From Bergeyella zoohelcum (GTDB lineage Bacteria > Bacteroidota > Bacteroidia > Flavobacteriales > Weeksellaceae), in the NCBI GenBank assembly GCA_030523905.1, contig JAUNHO010000033.1, forward strand, positions 1 through 8,168: a DNA stretch of 8,168 nt, given 5' to 3'. Shown one piece after another: positions 1-6,249 of the stretch; position 1 is the first letter of the stretch; every line of letters starts with the position of its first letter. Under the pieces are notes generated by a model. The model was given only the letters and a program-made list of their open reading frames with translations. It did not search any database and was not told where the DNA came from. The translations under genes were made by a program, and so were the position numbers.

Positions 1-1222
1 AGGACAAGAGCATCTAACTGGGGCAAATGGGACAATACGAAAAATGATAGAGAATGATACTCTCAATTCTCTCATTTTTTGGGGACCTCCTGGAACAGGG
101 AAAACCACTTTATCAGAAATCATTTCCGAGCAATCTGGTAGAAAGTTTTTCAAATTATCTGCCGTTTCAAGTGGGGTAAAGGAGGTGCGTGAGGTGATAG
201 ACGAGGCAAAAAAACAAAATCTTTTCTCTGGAAAATCGCCCATTTTGTTCATTGACGAGATTCATAGATTTAATAAATCTCAGCAAGATTCTCTTCTTCA
301 CGCTGTGGAAAAAGGCTGGATAATACTCATCGGTGCCACTACCGAAAACCCTAGTTTTGAGGTGGTTTCGGCATTGCTTTCCCGTTCGCAAGTCTATATT
401 TTGAAATCTTTAAGTTATGAAAAACTAGAAGAATTGGCAGATATTGCTCTTAATCAATTTAATAAAAATGAAAAAACTAATTTTATCATTGCCGATAAAG
501 AGGCTTTGATACAATATTCAGGTGGAGATGCTAGGAAGTTGATTAACTCGGTGGAGTTGGTTTTAGGTCAATTCAAAAATTCTAAAAAAAATGAAATAAA
601 AAATGAAGATGTGCTATCGGTTTTACAAGAAACGATGGCAATTTATGATAAAAATGGCGAACAACATTATGATATTATATCAGCTTTTATAAAATCTATC
701 AGAGGTAGCGACCCCAATGCGGCGGTTTATTGGCTGGCGAGAATGCTCGTAGGTGGCGAAGATATTAAATTCATCGCACGGCGGTTGCTCATTTTGGCGG
801 CAGAAGATATAGGTTTGGCAAATCCAAATGCACTTACGATTGCCAATAATTGTTTCCAAGCGGTGAATGTTATTGGAAATCCAGAAGCTAGGATTATCCT
901 CAGTGAATGTGCTATTTATTTGGCGGTTTCTCCGAAAAGTAATTCGGCGTATTCTGCTATTAATGAAGCGATTACATTCGTTAAAAAGACAGGAAATCTC
1001 CCTGTACCACTTCATTTGAGAAACGCTCCTACCAAACTAATGAAAGATTTAGATTATGGAAAAAATTATAAATATGCCCATAATTTTGATGGAAATTTTG
1101 TAGAACAAGAGTTTTTGCCCCAAGAATTTTCTGGAACACAATTTTATTACCCGAATAATAATAGTACCGAGAAAAAAATAAAAGACGAAATCTTAAAAAA
1201 ATGGCAGGGTAAGTATAAATAA
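1..1222 (+). CDS. rarA: Replication-associated recombination protein A (RarA/MgsA), AAA+ ATPase, 5'-truncated by window edge
   Basis: RarA is a cytoplasmic AAA+ ATPase of the clamp-loader/Holliday-motor clade (bacterial MgsA, eukaryotic WRNIP1) that acts at stalled replication forks. The reading frame is open from base 2, and the 14 codons before the ATG at 44 (GQEHLTGANGTIRK) are the conserved RarA N-terminal block, so that ATG is internal and the true start lies to the left. About 406 residues are visible against roughly 425-450 for the family; some 15-30 are missing. Counting from base 2: Walker A GPPGTGKT about 28-35, Walker B ILFIDEIH about 81-88, sensor 1 GATTENPSF about 111-119, arginine-finger region LLSRSQ about 125-130, sensor 2 GDARKLIN. 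The C-terminal tetramerisation/MgsA domain follows (RGSDPNAAVYWLARM, AAEDIGLANP, NAPTKLMKDL). The gene converges on gldN and no strong plus-strand terminator follows it. Family assignment is very secure. Confidence 0.97.
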   Translation, partial: GQEHLTGANGTIRKMIENDTLNSLIFWGPPGTGKTTLSEIISEQSGRKFFKLSAVSSGVKEVREVIDEAKKQNLFSGKSPILFIDEIHRFNKSQQDSLLHAVEKGWIILIGATTENPSFEVVSALLSRSQVYILKSLSYEKLEELADIALNQFNKNEKTNFIIADKEALIQYSGGDARKLINSVELVLGQFKNSKKNEIKNEDVLSVLQETMAIYDKNGEQHYDIISAFIKSIRGSDPNAAVYWLARMLVGGEDIKFIARRLLILAAEDIGLANPNALTIANNCFQAVNVIGNPEARIILSECAIYLAVSPKSNSAYSAINEAITFVKKTGNLPVPLHLRNAPTKLMKDLDYGKNYKYAHNFDGNFVEQEFLPQEFSGTQFYYPNNNSTEKKIKDEILKKWQGKYK

Positions 1223-1266
1223 AGTTTTATACAAAATACAAAACAAATAATAATTGCAAAATAAAT

Positions 1267-1372
1267 AAAAGGATTTAGACTAAAAATACCTCCTTGTAAA
1301 ACCATAGTCTACCGCTCTGTAGTAGCATATTTTTCTGAATTTTGTTTTAGATATTCTAGGTATTTCCCTTTT
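1267..1372. repeat. Nested imperfect inverted repeat in the rarA-gldN convergent spacer, function unknown
   Basis: Four complementary segment pairs nest in order: AAAAGG 1267-1272 with CCTTTT 1367-1372, AAATACCT 1284-1291 with AGGTATTT 1358-1365, TAAAAC 1297-1302 with GTTTTA 1344-1349, and CTAC 1309-1312 with GTAG 1319-1322. A competing pair, TAGACTA 1276-1282 with TAGTCTA 1305-1311, would exclude part of this fold. Only the 8-base pair is notable alone, because short complementary words are common in AT-rich DNA. No open reading frame of useful length lies here on either strand. It could be 3'-UTR structure of rarA, a decayed miniature element or other small repeat, a small RNA, or chance. 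I know of no named family it matches. Confidence 0.3.
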
Positions 1373-1390
1373 CGGATTATCTTAATTCTA

Positions 1391-1425
1391 TAAAAAATTG
1401 GGTCTGACAAAATCAAACCCAATTT
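1391..1425 (-). terminator. Intrinsic terminator of the gldKLMN operon
   Basis: A perfect 9-bp stem, AAATTGGGT (1395-1403) with ACCCAATTT (1417-1425), surrounds a 13-base loop in which TGA/TCA can pair to leave a 5-base CAAAA loop. Read on the minus strand, the descending arm runs directly into T residues (complement of the A run 1392-1397), giving the stem plus U-tract of a rho-independent terminator. It lies 36 bases past the gldN stop codon. On the plus strand no T-run follows the stem, so it should mainly serve the gld operon and not rarA. Confidence 0.75.
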
Positions 1426-1460
1426 AACAATTAAATATTTATACAAAATGATAGACAAAA

Positions 1461-2393
1461 TTAATAATTCCACATATCATTCTCCATCTGCAAGATTTCA
1501 GCTTTTATTCTTTCGCTTTCCTCTTGTTGCTCATCGGCATCACGCGGAATGTAGTCTTTTATCACTCCATTTCCTAGACCATTATCAGATTTATAGATAA
1601 TAGATGAAAATCTTCTCGCATTCAGAATATCATCATAAGTAATATCTGACGATAGATTTTTACTATTGAAAACCACATTATTTGCTAGAATCTCTCTTGC
1701 ATCTGGGTAGAAAATCCAAAATAAATCTATCAATTCATCTTTTGATGCCAAAGGCTGACCATCTGGACCAAACTGCCCCATTGTAGAAGGGTCTTGCCCC
1801 ATTGCAGCGATACCAAGTAGCCTATACTTCATCTGAGAATCTCGGCGGTCTATATACCACATCCCTTTGATTTTCAGTAGTTTTACATTTTCTGTTTTGG
1901 TTTCGTAGCGGTCTGTCCCTGCTTTTCTATCTTCTTCGGAAACATTTTCTCCTGCATTGATTTTATCTATCAACCAATCTGAAACTTTCACCGAATGCGT
2001 TCTTGCCTCTATTGCCTCTGGAGATAATTTGGTAGTGAACATCTCATCATCATAAACTTCTGTTATTTTACCTGAATTAACCGCATCTAGCAAAATCTGA
2101 TACAGAGATTTATTCTGAGAAACCAAACCATCAGAGTTATGATACAACGGCTGATTGATTTTATCATTCATATCAATAATCTCCCATACCACCATACTTT
2201 TCAGTATATCTTTATCTTCTATAAAGCCATAAGAAAGCGGTGTAATTTTGGTAGAAACCAAAGAATCTCCTATCTTCTTTTGATTTTCTTCTCTCATTTG
2301 GCGAAATTCTTCTGGAGATTTTGCATTAAGAATATTTTGCGAAAAAGCCCAACCAGAAACTAATACCAAAAAACTACTTATTATTTTTTTCAT
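1461..2393 (-). CDS. gldN: Type IX secretion / gliding motility protein GldN (PorN family)
   Basis: The product is 310 residues, close to the usual GldN/PorN length. GldN is a periplasmic component that binds the lipoprotein GldK/PorK and forms with it the large ring under the outer membrane needed for type IX secretion and gliding. A signal peptide is visible: MKK, hydrophobic residues 4-16, and a likely cleavage after AFS at about residue 18, leaving mature QNILNAK. The body has the family's pattern of tryptophans and charged segments (SMVVWEIIDMNDKINQPLY at about 66-84, KIKGMWYIDRR about 175-184, DLFWIFYPDAREIL about 223-236, DDILNARRFSSIIYK about 254-268). The tail from about 285 is Glu-rich and probably helical. 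It is the last gene of gldK-L-M-N, 25 bases after gldM, with A/T-rich sequence and no Shine-Dalgarno motif before the start. Identity rests on these motifs and on position; both agree. Confidence 0.95.
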   Translation of the reverse strand: MKKIISSFLVLVSGWAFSQNILNAKSPEEFRQMREENQKKIGDSLVSTKITPLSYGFIEDKDILKSMVVWEIIDMNDKINQPLYHNSDGLVSQNKSLYQILLDAVNSGKITEVYDDEMFTTKLSPEAIEARTHSVKVSDWLIDKINAGENVSEEDRKAGTDRYETKTENVKLLKIKGMWYIDRRDSQMKYRLLGIAAMGQDPSTMGQFGPDGQPLASKDELIDLFWIFYPDAREILANNVVFNSKNLSSDITYDDILNARRFSSIIYKSDNGLGNGVIKDYIPRDADEQQEESERIKAEILQMENDMWNY

Positions 2394-2418
2394 AATTTAT
2401 TAAAATTATAAATTTTTA

Positions 2419-3999
2419 TTACTGAACATTGATGACAATTGGTGGAATTTGTTTCAGTGTTTGCCCACCTAGACCTGTTGCAGTTGCACTAATGTTATAC
2501 ACATAGGCTATGTCTCCTGCTCTAAGGTTTTTAGCCAAAGACGCCACTTGTGCCATAGAACTACCGCTAACCTGCATACCTGGTTTCCCTGGAACCTTGA
2601 ACATAAAACTATTCACGGTGAAACTTACTGGGAAATCAAAATCTGGCATATCCACCGAAACCGTTTGGTTTGCAATAGATGACGCAGGCATAGTAACCAC
2701 ACTTTGCCCCCTTATCTGCCCTACTGGTGGCGGAATATTCTTGATACGGAATGGGAACGACTGCGAAATCACTTTTCCTTTTGGATCTTTACCCGAAATG
2801 GTAAGTGTAACGGAATTTCCTGCACCAGGAGTTACCGTCCATTTCCCTCTACCTCCACTTACAGAAGCTCCTGATGCTGAAAGCGTTACCTGTGAATTAT
2901 CCGCTCCGAGAATAGACCCAGAAACTGGATTTGGTAGCCCTCTATATAGTACATTCATCTTGTCTGCTGATACCAATGCACCGCTCTGCAAAGCAACTTC
3001 TTTCGCACCAGCAATCACACGATAGGTATGATTAAACGGCAATTTCACTTCTTTACCACTTGCGTCATTGAAGGTAATCACCCCATTGAAAGAATTATCA
3101 CCTACATTAGCCGTAGAAAGATTCTTAAAACCTTGTCCGTTTTCGGTTCTATCAACACCTGAAATACTAAGCCCTGGCAAAGAATTAGCATAAGTCCCTA
3201 TAACCACTTTCGCCTGTGCTTGTTCTCCTTGTAAAACAACGGTAGGTGCTGCCACAATCGCCTCAAAAGCATTAAACTTAATATCGGCATCTACTTTTTC
3301 TTGTAGCATCATTACTAGTGCATCAGATTGCAAATTTCTTATTTCAGACTGAATGACCTCCAAATTGGATAACGCTGCGATAAGCGGTTGCCCATAAAAC
3401 TGGTATTGTATCCAGTTTTTGCCATTTCTTGTTTCTCCATTAGGAAACTCTGTAACCAAAGTAGCATTTGCTCTATTGACCACATTTTTCATATCAGGCA
3501 TAGAGCCTAAACTTTGGTTAATCAACTTCTTAAACTCCTCAATTTGATTTTTCAGTTTTAGAGTTTTTTCAGAAGGTTGGTTTTCATTCGCTTCATTAAA
3601 TAAAACATTAGATGAAGCCTCCGTATTATTAAGAGCCGTAAAATTATCATCTACATTAGCTTGGTTGTCATAACCTGCTTTTGTTTTCAGCTCTTCTTTC
3701 AGTTGGTCTATATAGGCTACAATGGCATCTGCTTTACTTTTGATTTGCCCATAAACGCTATTTGCTTCCGCATAGGTTTCAGGCGAAGAAGTTGCTTTTG
3801 CTGCCAAAGTTCGTTCAAAAATTTTATCATTTTTGAACTCCGTAAGTCCTCTTGTTTTTGTAAGAGCATCGTTGGTATCGTTATAAGAACGAATAATCTC
3901 TTGGTCTATCTGTATCGCAAGCATCGCTATGAATACGAGATACATAAGATTAATCATCTTCTGACGCTGTCCGTGTGCTCCACTTCCTGCTGCTGCCAT
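2419..3999 (-). CDS. gldM: Type IX secretion / gliding motor protein GldM (PorM family)
   Basis: The product is 526 residues; characterised GldM/PorM proteins are about 513-516. GldM is anchored in the inner membrane by one N-terminal helix, and its long periplasmic part forms a dimeric shaft through which motor rotation is thought to reach the GldK/GldN ring. Visible parts: a short Ala/Gly-rich cytoplasmic N-terminus, the family signature QRQKMINLMYLVFIAMLA (residues 11-28) with the single transmembrane helix at about 16-31, a helical periplasmic domain at about 35-235, then three beta-rich domains to the end, including the conserved VLYRGLPNPVSG at about 350-361. R12 lines up with Arg9 of Flavobacterium johnsoniae GldM, reported to contact the GldL membrane glutamate. 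The gene follows gldL by 41 bases and precedes gldN by 25. The start at 3999 fits because the signature sits 11 residues in, as in relatives. Confidence 0.97.
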   Translation of the reverse strand: MAAAGSGAHGQRQKMINLMYLVFIAMLAIQIDQEIIRSYNDTNDALTKTRGLTEFKNDKIFERTLAAKATSSPETYAEANSVYGQIKSKADAIVAYIDQLKEELKTKAGYDNQANVDDNFTALNNTEASSNVLFNEANENQPSEKTLKLKNQIEEFKKLINQSLGSMPDMKNVVNRANATLVTEFPNGETRNGKNWIQYQFYGQPLIAALSNLEVIQSEIRNLQSDALVMMLQEKVDADIKFNAFEAIVAAPTVVLQGEQAQAKVVIGTYANSLPGLSISGVDRTENGQGFKNLSTANVGDNSFNGVITFNDASGKEVKLPFNHTYRVIAGAKEVALQSGALVSADKMNVLYRGLPNPVSGSILGADNSQVTLSASGASVSGGRGKWTVTPGAGNSVTLTISGKDPKGKVISQSFPFRIKNIPPPVGQIRGQSVVTMPASSIANQTVSVDMPDFDFPVSFTVNSFMFKVPGKPGMQVSGSSMAQVASLAKNLRAGDIAYVYNISATATGLGGQTLKQIPPIVINVQ

Positions 4000-4040
4000 T
4001 CTGTAATTTTTTTTAGTTTTTTAGAATATTGATAAAAAAA

Positions 4041-4718
4041 TTAACCTTTCATTGCAGATAGCATACCTCCATAAACTTTATTAAGATTATTAAGATTTAC
4101 GGTAAGGTTATCCAATTCTTTATTAAACTGCTCAGATTGTTCTGCTGATTTTCTTAAATCATCTACATATTTTTGGTGATAATCAGATTGCTGTTTTCCG
4201 TGAGACAATTGCAATGCGTATAGGGCATTCATACTTTCAAGATGACTAGCAGCCAAAGTCAATTGATCATTATACTTCTGTGTAGCGGTAGAAACATCTA
4301 CACTCTTATTGATTTCCTCCACAGAATTTGAGAACTTATCAATTCCAGATTTCAATCTTTCAAATAGAGAAACATCAAGTTTAGCATCTGCCAACATTTT
4401 ATCCAATTTATCAGACAAAGACACATCTAAACCGCTGGTTTCCACCACTTGATTTACTTTTCTTGGTTTTGGCTGTGCATTTGGGTCTAAAAGCTCTGGA
4501 TAGACATTTTCCCAAGCGTAATTTTGTGCTTCCGCAGGTGGATTAAAGGCAGAAATGAAGAAGATAACCGCCTCAAATGCCAAACCTACCCCCAAGATAA
4601 GGTTTCCGCTGATGCCCAATGGCAATGGCCAGTGCGTTACTTTGAACAACGCCCCTATGATGATAACTGCTGCTCCTAAATTGAAGAGCATATTCAATGC
4701 TTTTTCGCTTAATCTCAT
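4041..4718 (-). CDS. gldL: Type IX secretion / gliding motor protein GldL (PorL family)
   Basis: The product is 225 residues, close to family length. GldL is the inner-membrane partner of GldM; the two make the proton-motive-force-driven motor, with a reported GldL5:GldM2 arrangement. Two transmembrane helices are clear: about 11-27 (NLGAAVIIIGALFKVTHW region) and about 38-58 (NLILGVGLAFEAVIFFISAF). The second holds E49, the buried glutamate at the same number as the functionally essential Glu49 of F. johnsoniae GldL; K26 and H29 at the end of helix 1 match other conserved polar residues. After the conserved WENVYPELLDP (about 69-79) comes a long hydrophilic, largely helical cytoplasmic region (about 95-215) with coiled-coil character. 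The gene starts 14 bases after gldK and ends 41 bases before gldM. The 5' flank is A/T-rich without a Shine-Dalgarno motif. Confidence 0.96.
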   Translation of the reverse strand: MRLSEKALNMLFNLGAAVIIIGALFKVTHWPLPLGISGNLILGVGLAFEAVIFFISAFNPPAEAQNYAWENVYPELLDPNAQPKPRKVNQVVETSGLDVSLSDKLDKMLADAKLDVSLFERLKSGIDKFSNSVEEINKSVDVSTATQKYNDQLTLAASHLESMNALYALQLSHGKQQSDYHQKYVDDLRKSAEQSEQFNKELDNLTVNLNNLNKVYGGMLSAMKG

Positions 4719-4732
4719 TGTATTTATTTTTA

Positions 4733-6130
4733 TTAATTTGTTCTTCTCTTGTATTTTGCTGTTCCCTCTGGAATGTCTTGTACGGTTCTAAATCCTATAT
4801 AGCTTCTTGCAGAATCTTTCTTTTCCCAGTCTCTGTACCCTGTCATTAGGACATATCCCACATCTTTCCAAGAGCCACCTCTCACGCTTTTTCTTACTTC
4901 TTTATACGCTTGGTTAGACAAACTTGGGTTCAGCGTAGAAGAGAACTGATAAGTAGAGTTGTTGTATGGAGATTCCGTCCATTCGGCTACATTTCCCGCC
5001 ATATCATAAAGTCCATATCCGTTTTTAGAGAAAGACTTTACAGGAGCTGTGTAAGTATAAGTTCCTTTTTTCTCGTCTTCTATATAGTTACCTCTTTTCG
5101 GTTTGAAGTTTGCCAAATAGCAACCTCTATCATCTAGCAAATAAGGTCCTCCCCAAGGGTAAGTAGCGTTTTCTAGACCACCTCTTGCAGCATATTCCCA
5201 CTCTGCTTCTGTCGGAAGACGGAATGCCATAGGCTTTTGTTTGGTTTTCTTTTGTCTGCTATTTTCGTCTGCTTTTGCCTTGGTTTTATAGTTACAATAA
5301 GCCCTTGCTTGTTCCCAAGTAACGCCTACTACTGGATAATTTTTATAGGCATTATGCCAAAAATACCCTTCGTAAAGTGGTTCATTATAAGCGTAATTGA
5401 AATCTCTAATCCAAACGGTGGTATCTGGATAAATCGCTATGCTTTCTTTCTTAAGATATTTATCACCTCGTGATTTATCTTTCACAGCAGATTCTACATC
5501 TTCCCACTGATAAGAGTACAATAATTTACGAGTATCTATCAGTCTTTCATTATTAATTCTCTCATTTTTAGGAATATACATAGATTCTAAAACCTCTGCA
5601 TACTGCACATCTGGATAATCTGATGTCTTCCACTGCAATGGTACCGACCAATCTAATCTTTTAGATTCATCATAGCCATCTCTACCGCCTTGTGATTCCA
5701 AAAACTCTTGATATGGTGTAGCCCCTTCTGCCTTCTGAGCCAAGTAAGCATACTGCCCAATCCCTGTATCAGAGCCTTCGCCAGCTGCTTCTGCCAATAG
5801 AGTTCTAGCAATGGAATCCCTTACATAGTTGATAAACAATCTATACTGGGCATTGGTAACCTCTGTCTCGTCCATAAAGAATGAAGAAACGGTAACGGTT
5901 TTTGGCATTGCTTTTTCTGGTGTGTTGGTCATATCTTGGTCAGCTAGTCCCATCACGAAAGAGCCTCCTGGTATCGCTACCATTCCGTAAGGTCTCTCTG
6001 CAACAAAGGATTTTGACTTTGATTTTGGTATCAACTCCCCTCTTGTATCTGGCTTTCCTGATGACCTTGAACTCTTGGAGCAAGACACCGCCACAGATGC
6101 TGATATTAGTAAAAAGAATATCTTTTTCAT
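4733..6130 (-). CDS. gldK: Type IX secretion / gliding lipoprotein GldK (PorK family), FGE-sulfatase fold
   Basis: The product is 465 residues, about the length of F. johnsoniae GldK. GldK is an outer-membrane lipoprotein that forms the periplasmic ring of the type IX system together with GldN. The lipoprotein signal is MKKIFFLLISASVAVSC, with the acylated cysteine at C17, Ser at +2, and no acidic surface-export signal after it, consistent with facing the periplasm. From about 48 to 450 it is a formylglycine-generating-enzyme-like (SUMF1) domain: GMVAIPGGSFVMG (49-61), DETEVTNAQYRLF (87-99), PVVGVTWEQARAYCNY (266-281), FRLPTEAEWEYAARGG (303-318), YPWGG, GNVAEWTESP (379-388), VRGGSWKD (416-423), YIGFRTV (444-450). 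The two catalytic cysteines expected after the GGS motif in true enzymes are absent, so the role is structural. About 165 residues separate the NAQY and GVTW motifs, more than in typical enzymes. GldJ is a paralogue with the same fold, but position before gldL settles the name. It is the first gene of the gld block, 119 bases after glmS. Confidence 0.96.
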   Translation of the reverse strand: MKKIFFLLISASVAVSCSKSSRSSGKPDTRGELIPKSKSKSFVAERPYGMVAIPGGSFVMGLADQDMTNTPEKAMPKTVTVSSFFMDETEVTNAQYRLFINYVRDSIARTLLAEAAGEGSDTGIGQYAYLAQKAEGATPYQEFLESQGGRDGYDESKRLDWSVPLQWKTSDYPDVQYAEVLESMYIPKNERINNERLIDTRKLLYSYQWEDVESAVKDKSRGDKYLKKESIAIYPDTTVWIRDFNYAYNEPLYEGYFWHNAYKNYPVVGVTWEQARAYCNYKTKAKADENSRQKKTKQKPMAFRLPTEAEWEYAARGGLENATYPWGGPYLLDDRGCYLANFKPKRGNYIEDEKKGTYTYTAPVKSFSKNGYGLYDMAGNVAEWTESPYNNSTYQFSSTLNPSLSNQAYKEVRKSVRGGSWKDVGYVLMTGYRDWEKKDSARSYIGFRTVQDIPEGTAKYKRRTN

Positions 6131-6151
6131 TCTACGATGTTTGATTAAAAA

Positions 6152-6180
6152 AAAAACTATTTTTTGTTCTAAAAAACCAA
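6152..6180 (-). promoter_or_regulatory. Candidate Bacteroidota-type promoter for gldKLMN
   Basis: On the minus strand TTG (complement of 6178-6180) is followed after 18 bases by TAGTTTTT (complement of 6152-6159). This matches the Bacteroidota pattern of TTG, 17-23 bases, then TAnnTTTG, except for the last base. Transcription would begin around 6145-6149, about 15-19 bases before the gldK ATG. The -33 TTG overlaps the descending arm of the hairpin at 6179-6199, and the -7 element runs into a ten-base T tract. The spacer is so AT-rich that a chance match is possible. Confidence 0.35.
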
Positions 6181-6199
6181 TCTCTACACTAATGAGATT
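6171..6199 (-). terminator. Weak intrinsic-terminator-like hairpin after glmS
   Basis: AATCTC (6179-6184) pairs with GAGATT (6194-6199) around a 9-base loop. On the minus strand the stem is followed by GG and then six T residues (complement of 6171-6176). It begins 50 bases past the glmS stop. The stem is only 6 bp with two G-C pairs, so termination is probably partial and glmS transcripts may run into gldK. Confidence 0.45.
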
Positions 6200-6249
6200 T
6201 ATTTTGCAAACGAAAAATTTTATATAATATTTTATTAATTACAAAAATT

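Noticed and set aside
680..1015. 111-codon minus-strand open frame inside rarA
   Set aside because: Antisense to the conserved RarA C-terminal domain and without any recognised motif.
1309..1335. CTAC/GTAG mini-hairpin followed by a T-rich stretch as a rarA terminator
   Set aside because: A 4-bp stem, with the T run several bases away, is too weak to call.
1284..1365. Insertion-sequence reading of the 8-bp inverted pair in the spacer
   Set aside because: No transposase remnant, no flanking target-site duplication and too short; kept only as an unexplained palindrome.
2510..3025. 171-codon plus-strand open frame opposite gldM
   Set aside because: It lies wholly antisense to a secure gene, has no recognisable domain and looks like the reverse-frame shadow of gldM.
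3661..4032. 123-codon plus-strand open frame, Cys/Phe-rich, ending in the gldL-gldM spacer
   Set aside because: Mostly the complement of the gldM N-terminus; the hydrophobic and cysteine-rich look arises from complementing Lys/Glu/Ala codons.
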